64,000 nucleotides of DNA from positions 248,001 through 312,000 of the forward strand of contig CALLPI010000002.1 in assembly GCA_938015595.1 (NCBI GenBank), read 5' to 3'. Position numbers and translations under genes: made by a program. The notes beneath the pieces were generated by a model. It made no database searches and had not been told where the DNA came from. It saw nothing but the letters and a program-made list of their open reading frames with translations. The stretch's first letter is position 1, and every line of letters starts with the position of its first letter. Below are positions 37,302 through 44,447 of this stretch, in pieces. This DNA is from an uncultured Saprospiraceae bacterium (GTDB taxonomy: Bacteria; Bacteroidota; Bacteroidia; Chitinophagales; Saprospiraceae).

Positions 37302-38117
37302 TCAATTGTGAATGTGGTCCACCTTGAACATGTGCACGTAGTTGTTGGCGATATTCACTGAGAATGGCGCAAAGTGTACCGTCGGGTTAGAAGCAATACT
37401 AATATTAGAGCTGCCGTTAAAGAGCTTAAGCACATCCACTTTGAGGTGTACTTCTGGTGTCTTGTCCTTGCGTACTTTAGCTACCTGGCTACCAAAAGAG
37501 AGTTCCCGAGTCTTGATGTTGTTGATGGTGGGGCTGCTATAGCCGCCAAAGCCACCTATGTGATAGCGGAATTTGCGCTGGCCATCCGGTCCCTGTGGCG
37601 CCTGCGGAGATGAGCCTTCAATCTTGACAAAAATGTAGCCGCTATTCCAAGACCAGTACATTTTTTCTTCGCCAGTGTAGTTGGCTACGTCTAGTACGCC
37701 GGTGCGCTGAGAGGGGTCCATAGTATTGCGCAGGCTATCCACGCCGATGATGAAGCTCATCTCGGTGTAGTTGCCGGCCGGCACGTTTGGTATTGTAATA
37801 GAGTGAGTATGCGCCTTGTGCTCCTGAATCATAAAGTAGCTCTGGTCTTGGGGCACTACATACTCACGGCCATCCTCGGTTTTGAGCTTAATGTTGCTGA
37901 TATAGTACTGAAACAGGGACACCGAGAAGGTTTCGCCAGCAGCATTGACATAAGTACCTGTATCGAGCTGGAGGTCTTTATCTCCAACGATATTGTCAAA
38001 CTCAATGACGAGATTGCCTTTGTCATTGACATTAAACTCTTCTTTATCGCAAGAAGTGATGAACAAAAGAGAAAGCACTGCTACAGCAATGATGGAAAAA
38101 TATGCTTTGAAATTCAT
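37302..38117 (-). CDS. MbnP-family copper-binding lipoprotein
   Basis: A 271-residue lipoprotein (FITSC, Cys23) with the MbnP domain: NLVIEFDNIVGDKDLQLDTG near the start, SVSLFQYYISNIKL, the EHKAHTHSITIPNVPAGNY segment and MYWSWNSGYIFVKIEG. The mature protein has only two tryptophans, W155 and W157, both in that last motif, which is where the family conserves Trp. In the methanotroph homologue a Trp is converted to kynurenine by the partner dihaem enzyme to allow copper binding. Many histidines (HTH, VHMF, DHIHN) could supply ligands. Upstream is the CDVCGC barrel, downstream the dihaem enzyme. Confidence 0.82.
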   Translation of the reverse strand: MNFKAYFSIIAVAVLSLLFITSCDKEEFNVNDKGNLVIEFDNIVGDKDLQLDTGTYVNAAGETFSVSLFQYYISNIKLKTEDGREYVVPQDQSYFMIQEHKAHTHSITIPNVPAGNYTEMSFIIGVDSLRNTMDPSQRTGVLDVANYTGEEKMYWSWNSGYIFVKIEGSSPQAPQGPDGQRKFRYHIGGFGGYSSPTINNIKTRELSFGSQVAKVRKDKTPEVHLKVDVLKLFNGSSNISIASNPTVHFAPFSVNIANNYVHMFKVDHIHN

Positions 38118-38147
38118 TGTTGTGTCTTATTTAAAAAATGAAAAAGA

Positions 38148-39062
38148 TTAAAAAAGCACCATGGCACCAGCGGAAATGCGTGGCCTGGGCTGGATATAGC
38201 CGCTGCCCAGATAATGCGATAGCGGATATTGATATAGCAGGGCAAGTGATACCCTGGACAAGAAGACGTCCACTCCGGCAGTAGTCCATAGGCTGTGCCC
38301 GCCGGTGAGGTCTTGTACGCTACCATAGCTGCGGTCGGCAGCGGCATGCTCCCACATTAGCCCGGCACTGGGCAAAAATGCATTGCGCCGCACCTGACGC
38401 CAGTGAAAAACACGCACAGAAGTACCCAAGCGATTGCCGAAGTGATAGCCTTCGGCATCGTGGGTTTGCACGCGGTAGTTGGCCTCTGCAGCTACGCCAT
38501 AGCGTTTGTAGCGCACCACATACACAGCATGCAGCGGGAAGTCCCATGAGCCAGTACCTGGTTGCATACTGCGCAACAGCAGATTACCATCTGGAGCAAT
38601 TTTCTGGCTGTTGCCAGTGGGCAGCTTAATGCCCCCGCCCAGTTGGAGCGCATGTTTCCAGTTGAGTTTGGCACTGTCGCCGGTATTGAACACCACCCAA
38701 TTGGCTATCAGCGAGGCATCTCCCAAGCCGTTGGCCGGCAAGGTTTGGCCACTCTCCTGGCGCAGGTAGTGATTGTAGGGCACAAATCCGAATAGTTGAA
38801 GGTTGCGGCGCACCGTCCAGCGCCCCCATACTTCAGCAGTATGGAAATACTCTTTAGAAGGCGCTCCAGTTTCATGCCCGAAGAGCGCCGGATGCTCCGA
38901 CTGGAAACTGCGATACTGGTATCGTACTCCCACAAAATGCCGACGAAATTGTGGCAAAATGCCAAAGTAATTGCCGCCTACGGAGCAACCACACACATCG
39001 CAGGCAAGTGTAGGCAACGATACACAAACCCAGAGGGCTACTGCTACAATAGCATGTTTCAT
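38148..39062 (-). CDS. Outer-membrane beta-barrel with N-terminal CDVCGC motif
   Basis: A 304-residue protein with a signal peptide ending near LPTLA. The mature N-terminus is CDVCGCSVGGNYFGILPQ: a C-x2-C-x-C cluster well suited to bind copper or another soft metal, placed before the barrel. The rest is alternating strands (RHFVGVRYQYRSFQ, NLQLFGFVPYNHYL, LQLGGGIKLPTG) of the transporter-like outer-membrane type. It starts 62 bases after the Cys-motif gene and ends 30 bases before the MbnP gene. I infer a porin or metal-import channel for the operon; transport has not been shown. Confidence 0.72.
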   Translation of the reverse strand: MKHAIVAVALWVCVSLPTLACDVCGCSVGGNYFGILPQFRRHFVGVRYQYRSFQSEHPALFGHETGAPSKEYFHTAEVWGRWTVRRNLQLFGFVPYNHYLRQESGQTLPANGLGDASLIANWVVFNTGDSAKLNWKHALQLGGGIKLPTGNSQKIAPDGNLLLRSMQPGTGSWDFPLHAVYVVRYKRYGVAAEANYRVQTHDAEGYHFGNRLGTSVRVFHWRQVRRNAFLPSAGLMWEHAAADRSYGSVQDLTGGHSLWTTAGVDVFLSRVSLALLYQYPLSHYLGSGYIQPRPRISAGAMVLF

Positions 39063-39124
39063 AAAAGCCTGAATTATTGCTTCTCAAGCGAGAAAGCATT
39101 AGAGAAAAAACTACTCTCGTGTGT

Positions 39125-39511
39125 TCAGGCAGTTTCCGGCGGTTGGAAAAGAGCCAAAAGATGGGCTTCGCTGAGGCTAAAGATGTCTTTTACCCAAAGA
39201 ACGCCAATGACCGTTTCTTGAAGAACAGCCGGGCGGCATATTGATGGTGTAATAAAGTGTGTCAGTTCGAGTTTTTCCACAATACGAAGAGGGAACTCCA
39301 TAGCATTGCGCTGCTCCTGCTCGGCAGCTTTTAAGCGCTGCATAAGTACGCACTGGCCATTGCAGTGCATTTTAGGCTTATCGCGATTGACGCAAAGCTC
39401 GGCGGCGATGTACTTTTGATTTGCCCAGTACCAAATTAGAACTCCGCCCTTAAGCAGTAGTTGCCAAGAGAGAAGTAATAACAGACTGGTGGCATAAAAT
39501 CTTGTCATCAC
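39125..39511 (-). CDS. Small membrane-anchored Cys-motif protein
   Basis: A 128-residue protein with one N-terminal hydrophobic helix (ATSLLLLLSWQLLLKGGVLIW) and the motif ELCVNRDKPKMHCNGQCVL, a C-x9-C-x3-C cluster. Such small proteins, with an aromatic YIA before the first Cys, recur in Bacteroidota beside metal-related genes, but I know of no assigned function. It is the first gene of the MbnP operon and has an excellent Bacteroidota promoter; the -7 element ends five bases before the ATG at 39511, so the transcript may be nearly leaderless, or the second Met (39508) may be used. Confidence 0.6.
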   Translation of the reverse strand: MMTRFYATSLLLLLSWQLLLKGGVLIWYWANQKYIAAELCVNRDKPKMHCNGQCVLMQRLKAAEQEQRNAMEFPLRIVEKLELTHFITPSICRPAVLQETVIGVLWVKDIFSLSEAHLLALFQPPETA

Positions 39512-39516
39512 AACAG

Positions 39517-39548
39517 CAAAGATACAAACACATTAAGTAACCAACAAA
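39517..39548 (-). promoter_or_regulatory. Bacteroidota promoter of the MbnP operon
   Basis: On the minus strand TTTG (39545-39548), a 20-base spacer and TATCTTTG (39517-39524) match the -33/-7 consensus. It lies immediately before the Cys-motif gene. Confidence 0.65.
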
Positions 39549-39738
39549 TTTTTTGTTGGCGCGTGACTATGGCAGATGGCGCTTTAGTGCATCGCACATA
39601 TAGCTAACAGTAAGGCATGATAAAGACTATGCTCTGCATCGCAGCGATTCCCGTAGCCTGCAGCCAGCCCAATGACTATTATTTTATTTTACCAACTGAA
39701 ACTACTGCCCCCCCCTCCTCTCCCTTGCTGTTTAGTCC

Positions 39739-40707
39739 TCAGCGCACTACAAACTTCAGAACGGCATAGCTATTAGCCTGCCGGCAGTGCGCCACATACA
39801 TGCCACTGGGCAGCATGCTGATGTCGATGTATGGTTGGTTCGACGTTAGCCAGAGTTTTCCTTTCAGGTCATAAATGGCTATTTGGAGAGTGTACTGGCT
39901 GAAGTAGTCAGATGATAGCACGATGTAGTCGGTAGCTGGATTTGGGAAAAGCCTGAACGTTATCAACTCCTTGTACGAGTCTCTAGAAGCCGATACTGGC
40001 TGCACCACTACGTGATCCATGCAGAAGTAAGCTGGCGTGTTCATACCAAAAGCACCTACGTCGCTGGAGGAGAGGGTAAATTGCAGGCTGTCGGCGGGGC
40101 CGAGGCTGCTCAAGTCCACGTAAGTCCAATCTTTGATGATATAATCCAGGGCGTTGTTGGTAAAGCGGTAGTCGGCCAGGTAAAAGTTTACACTATCAGC
40201 GCTGAGTTGGCCGCCGAGGTACTTTTTGATAGTCAGTAGGAAAAAGTCAGGGTCATTGCCAGTGATACCGCCAAACTTCTTGGCAAAGGCGTCGCCATTT
40301 TTCATGCTGTAGTATGCATAGGCGTTGTTGGTAATGTACATGCCCTGCACAATGCTGCCGGCTACGTGTGGTGCCAGACGCAGGATGGTAGAATTGAACA
40401 CGTAACTAACAGCATATATGGCCGAACCTAAAGCGCCGCCACCCGCTATGGCGCTGGACTCGTTGAGGAAGCCTTGAGTGAGCGTATCGCGGCGGTTGGA
40501 GATGGCCCAGCCGTCCCAACTCATCCATTGTGGATTGTAATTGTTGGGCAACACCAGCGGACCGCTGCTAAAGGCCCCTGCCGGGCCAGCATTGTTCAAA
40601 AATGTATTGGGCGGGAGGTTGAACTCCTCAAAGTCTGCCACCGTTTGAGCGGCAAGTTGCACACTGGCAAAGGCAAAGTAGAGCACGAAAAGGCAAAATT
40701 GACGCAT
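39739..40707 (-). CDS. DUF4465 protein with T9SS type A sorting domain
   Basis: A 322-residue exported protein (signal ending near VQLAAQ). The DUF4465 domain shows WMSWDGWAISNRRDT, IYAVSYVF and DWTYVDLSSLGPADSLQFTL, a beta-sandwich. The last ~75 residues (FRLFPNPATDYIVL to the end) form a type A sorting tail, so it is displayed on the surface. It follows the BtuB-like receptor by 14 bases, downstream of a cobalamin riboswitch. DUF4465 proteins often accompany TonB receptors in Bacteroidota, so a surface cobalamin-binding role is inferred. Confidence 0.85.
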   Translation of the reverse strand: MRQFCLFVLYFAFASVQLAAQTVADFEEFNLPPNTFLNNAGPAGAFSSGPLVLPNNYNPQWMSWDGWAISNRRDTLTQGFLNESSAIAGGGALGSAIYAVSYVFNSTILRLAPHVAGSIVQGMYITNNAYAYYSMKNGDAFAKKFGGITGNDPDFFLLTIKKYLGGQLSADSVNFYLADYRFTNNALDYIIKDWTYVDLSSLGPADSLQFTLSSSDVGAFGMNTPAYFCMDHVVVQPVSASRDSYKELITFRLFPNPATDYIVLSSDYFSQYTLQIAIYDLKGKLWLTSNQPYIDISMLPSGMYVAHCRQANSYAVLKFVVR

Positions 40708-40721
40708 AGCAATAGGAATTT

Positions 40722-42650
40722 TTATGGTAAAGCAATTTCAATTGGCTTTGTATGTCTGAGCTCCAGGCGAATGCCAGCCAGGAAATGCCGGCCAGGCATG
40801 GGCTGGCGCTCAATGATCTGATAAGAGGCATTCAGTGCATTTTCCAGCTGCAGGAAAATAGCGCCGTGCTTGCTGGCTGGTGCCCACTGAGCGCGCGCAC
40901 CAACCAAGGCAAAAGCGGCTACCGGTTCGTTCAGCCCTACCACCGCACCAACAAGTTGCTGGTGAATGCTCATAGCCAAGCTACTGCGCTGAAGGGAAAG
41001 CCTCCAAAAGCCCTTGTATCGGGGTACATAAAACAACTGCGAGCCAGTCTCAATACGGGGGCTGGCTACCGCACGCTCATTGGTGGAGCGCGTGTAATCA
41101 AAGCCAGCACTAAGGCACCACTCGCTGCGGGCATAGCGCAGGGCAGCATCCAGGCGAAGCTCCAGCCCGCGGCTCCATACTTCGGCTATATTTTGCGGGC
41201 TAAAGAAGAACTGCCCGTCTTTACGCGCCCACATTATCCAGTTGCGGATGCGGCGGGTGTAGGCCATGCTTATCCACTGAAGGCTAGCCTGCTCACTGCG
41301 GATGCGCCACACTAGGCCGCCTTCGGTACTCCAGCCGCTTTCAGGATGTAGATCAGGGTTGCCACCAGGCTGCCAGTACAGGTCGTTCAAGGTGGGCAGG
41401 CGATAGCTGCGCATAGCAGCGGCACGCAGTTGCAAACTGGGCAGGGCATTGTATTCCAGGCCAAGCGCTAGGGTGGGCGGCGTCCAGCGACTATCGGCCA
41501 ACTCCAAGCGCGTGTCGGCCTGAGCTTGCCAGCGACTGTGTGTCCAGCGCAAGGCAGTATAGGCAGCGCTCCGATCTTGGCAGGCCTCTGTGGCGTAAGC
41601 CTTAGCCAGTGAAGTGGCGCGATTGTGAGTAAAGATGGTCTGAAGGCGAAGGTCCCTGCTCAATGCACGGGCTACTTCTGCTTCAATAATAGCCACCCTG
41701 AACCGGCTGGGTGATTCCAAGAGAATGAGGGGGTCGCGATAGTAGAGTTGCTCGGCAAAGTATGCCGCGCGTACCTGCCATACTGTTTTACGACCAGTCA
41801 GCTTCCAGTGTGCCATCACCCGCGTAATGGTATCGGCTTGAGTGGCCTCGCTGCGGGCTTGTAGTAAAGTAGGCGGAATTTCGCGAAATACTGCCTGCCG
41901 CCACAGCCGCACAGAAAGTTCCTGAGCGGGGTGGATTTTCCAGTACACTTCCTGCAGCAGACCTATCTGACGCAGGGCAGCGTTTTGCCGTACTTGTTTA
42001 GGCAAGTTGGGCAACGGGCGAAAAGGAAAGTCGTTTTGGGCTTGCTCTACAAGCAGACGAGTGGCACCCACCAGCTCGCCGTTGCCATAGCGCACTGCGG
42101 CAGACCAATACCGCCGATCAAAGCTACCCAGGCCAGCCTCTACTCGGGCTGTGATGCCTCGAAGGTAATGCGGTCGGTTATCCAGCAGAAAGGCACCGCC
42201 CACTGCTCCGCTGCCCCAGGCGGCACTGCGCCCGCCGTATTGCAGGGCTACTTCATCGGCCAAAAACAGGGGTAGTAATGAAAAGTCTAACTGCCCCAAC
42301 ATGGGGCTGTGCAAAGGTAAGCCATTCCATACTACGCTAGTGTGCGCCGCGCTGCCACCCCGCACAGAGGTAGTAGCTAAGCTACCCAGTCCGTAGCTCT
42401 TGATATATGCACCAGTGTGCACAGCCAAAAGGTCGGCTGCATGGCGAGCGCTCGTGCTAGCTAGCAAGGCACTGTCCAGGCGCACAATATGCGCTCCGGA
42501 AGGTTCAAGACGCAATCGGGCGGCCGAGATCTCTGCCCGAGGAAAAATCAGTAAGGTATCCGCTTGCCCAAGCAAAAACCCAGACTGGAAACCACAGAGG
42601 CCACATGCTAGTGCTACACGCACCCATGCAGAGCACCATCGGATGATCAT
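40722..42650 (-). CDS. TonB-dependent receptor, BtuB-like
   Basis: A 642-residue outer-membrane receptor. After the signal region the plug domain runs to about residue 180, with HAADLLAVHTGAYIKSYG, LATTSVRGGSAAHTSVVWNG and QYGGRSAAWGSGAVGGAFLL. The barrel follows, with LRAAAMRSYRLPTLNDLYW and NPDLHPESGWSTEGGLVWR, and ends in an aromatic strand. The cobalamin riboswitch just upstream strongly implies that the ligand is vitamin B12 or another corrinoid. I start at the ATG 42650 because the upstream in-frame extension to 42815 lies within the riboswitch. Confidence 0.88.
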   Translation of the reverse strand: MIIRWCSAWVRVALACGLCGFQSGFLLGQADTLLIFPRAEISAARLRLEPSGAHIVRLDSALLASTSARHAADLLAVHTGAYIKSYGLGSLATTSVRGGSAAHTSVVWNGLPLHSPMLGQLDFSLLPLFLADEVALQYGGRSAAWGSGAVGGAFLLDNRPHYLRGITARVEAGLGSFDRRYWSAAVRYGNGELVGATRLLVEQAQNDFPFRPLPNLPKQVRQNAALRQIGLLQEVYWKIHPAQELSVRLWRQAVFREIPPTLLQARSEATQADTITRVMAHWKLTGRKTVWQVRAAYFAEQLYYRDPLILLESPSRFRVAIIEAEVARALSRDLRLQTIFTHNRATSLAKAYATEACQDRSAAYTALRWTHSRWQAQADTRLELADSRWTPPTLALGLEYNALPSLQLRAAAMRSYRLPTLNDLYWQPGGNPDLHPESGWSTEGGLVWRIRSEQASLQWISMAYTRRIRNWIMWARKDGQFFFSPQNIAEVWSRGLELRLDAALRYARSEWCLSAGFDYTRSTNERAVASPRIETGSQLFYVPRYKGFWRLSLQRSSLAMSIHQQLVGAVVGLNEPVAAFALVGARAQWAPASKHGAIFLQLENALNASYQIIERQPMPGRHFLAGIRLELRHTKPIEIALP

Positions 42651-42711
42651 GTCCGAAGCATTTACCGTGTCGGGCGGGCTTTTCCTCCGAAAACCCAACC
42701 CCCAAAACCGC

Positions 42712-42882
42712 CTGCGGAAGGTCTTCTGGCTTGCCTCGCTCCCGGCGCCTTCCCGCCGCGCCTGGTAGCGTGGCAGTGGCTCAAAGAAAGCCGGAAACAC
42801 TCGAATGAGGCTCACAGCAGCGGGGACTGCTCCGGACTTGCACCGGATTCCCTGTTACCCCTCAAAATCAGGCCAGATCTTG
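42712..42882 (-). ncRNA. Cobalamin riboswitch
   Basis: On the minus strand the 5' part reads TAACAGGGAATCCGGTGCAA (about 42839-42858), then CCGGAGCAGTCCCCGCTGC, GCCACTGCCAC, and the B12-box-like GCCAGAAGACC at 42720-42730. The order and spacing match the cobalamin riboswitch family. It ends about 60 bases before the BtuB-like start codon, placing it in the leader where bound corrinoid would repress expression. Exact ends are estimated. Confidence 0.9.
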
Positions 42883-42900
42883 AGAGCGCCGCAGGCAAAG

Positions 42901-42908
42901 CAAAGGTA
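42901..42908 (-). promoter_or_regulatory. -7 element of the riboswitch transcript
   Basis: The minus strand reads TACCTTTG, matching TAnnTTTG, about 20-40 bases before the riboswitch core. No clear -33 element is seen. Confidence 0.5.
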
Positions 42909-42994
42909 AGACATTGGGAGTAAAATAAATGTCGTCAGATAGAATATATCACTATAATTTTCATCCAAGCCTGCAGACAGGCAAGATCGCCACT

Positions 42995-44263
42995 CTATCT
43001 CAAAATGGCAGCACCAATGCCGCACTCTAAGCAGCGCTTGGCATCGCAGTAGTGCTGCTTGAGTTGCAGCAGTGCTTGACTATCGCTGGCGGAAGCAGGA
43101 GGTATGCCCAGCGCCGACCATTGCTGAATGATGTGATTATGCTCTGGCTCAAGTTGCTCCAGCCACTGGAGGGCTTTATTCTGATAAGCAGTATGGCCCT
43201 GCAACTTACCAAAGCAAAATACCAAGGGAATGATGGCATTGATGAGTAGTATATGTACGGCGTTGCGGCCCAGGGCTTTTACTTTGGGCTTAGACTCCTT
43301 GTCAAAGGTGTAGTGGTTTTGCCAGTAGTGCGCTACCTTTACCATAAACAGATTGTGTAGCTCCTCGACGTTGGCCGCAGCCGTGACTTTGCTGAACAAA
43401 TGCTCAGTGAGAAAGACCATGACAGCCAGTTGCGCAATGCGAATAGTGGGAAAGGAAGCTGGCCTCATGCGCAAAAACTTCCACTGGCTGGGTAGCATAG
43501 GCGTGAGCCGGTGTTTTTGCCTAATGTAGGCATACTCCTGCTGTAGGCGTTGCGGGTAAGCATCCTGGAATACCCCCTCCAGCATACCCGCTTGCCCAAA
43601 GAGCAAGGCTTCCAATTTGAGCAGGCTTTCGCGGTAGCGCATGAGTAGCCGCAGCGGCGCCAAGCGTGCCAATTGTTCAAAGGCCTCGGTATTCACAGCA
43701 CCGCCCAGGTGGCGCGCCAGCATCTGGTAGAGAGTCTGCTCCCAGTCGTAACGGTTGGCGGCCAGCAAGTGCTCAATGTAGAAGGTACGCTTTTCCAGAC
43801 GCTCTACGATCATGCGATCCAGCCACAAGCGGCGTGTGATATCGGGTACCATATATAAATGGTGTTGGCAAGGTACCCAGTGCTCATTGTGCAACAGCTT
43901 AAGGTAAGTGCTTGATAATGCGGGTGCTATTCGATGCTTGAGTTCTACGCAGGGCAAGTACTCGCCACTTAGGCGGCGTATGGGCTCATCCTCCTCCAGT
44001 ACCACATGCAATACTACATTTCGGTAGGCTTCATCAGACTGGTGGTTGTGTTTGAGCCACTCCGATGAGCGCAAGTGCATCTCCACGCTACCGGCCCACA
44101 GTGTATCGCCTATGCGCAGGCGGGCCTGCTGGAAGTCGGGTCCAGCATTCCGGTTGTACTCGCCCCAGTGCATGATTTCTACTGGTTCGCCACGGGTAGT
44201 GCGCAAGTCTTTTACGTCAAACCGGCGGGCGCGCCACAAATAGTGCAAAAACTCCTCTTTCAT
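42995..44263 (-). CDS. DUF2851 family protein
   Basis: A 422-residue cytoplasmic protein of a family almost confined to Bacteroidota. It begins MKEEFLHYLWRARRFD and shows IMHWGEYNRNAGPDFQQARL, WAGSVEMHLRSSEWLKHNH and VVLHVVLEEDEPI, all hallmark segments. The N-terminal half resembles a nuclease-like fold (conserved N-x-G-P-D-F and E-x-H), but no activity is established. The ATG at 44263 is the family start; an upstream in-frame region to 44521 looks like translated non-coding sequence. It follows the treS-type gene on the same strand by 184 bases. Confidence 0.88.
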   Translation of the reverse strand: MKEEFLHYLWRARRFDVKDLRTTRGEPVEIMHWGEYNRNAGPDFQQARLRIGDTLWAGSVEMHLRSSEWLKHNHQSDEAYRNVVLHVVLEEDEPIRRLSGEYLPCVELKHRIAPALSSTYLKLLHNEHWVPCQHHLYMVPDITRRLWLDRMIVERLEKRTFYIEHLLAANRYDWEQTLYQMLARHLGGAVNTEAFEQLARLAPLRLLMRYRESLLKLEALLFGQAGMLEGVFQDAYPQRLQQEYAYIRQKHRLTPMLPSQWKFLRMRPASFPTIRIAQLAVMVFLTEHLFSKVTAAANVEELHNLFMVKVAHYWQNHYTFDKESKPKVKALGRNAVHILLINAIIPLVFCFGKLQGHTAYQNKALQWLEQLEPEHNHIIQQWSALGIPPASASDSQALLQLKQHYCDAKRCLECGIGAAILR

Positions 44264-44447
44264 GCTGCTCTCTTTTCCATGTTCTGATACACAAGACGCA
44301 GGGCACAAGGGAATTCCACAGGACGTGGGGGTGTTTTTTTCAGGCACAAGGTAATAGAAGAAGCGAGGGGCTTCATCATCAGGGAACAGTACCCTGCCTG
44401 TATATGTGATAAGCGGGGGTAAATTTTTTGTATCCAACCTGTACCGT

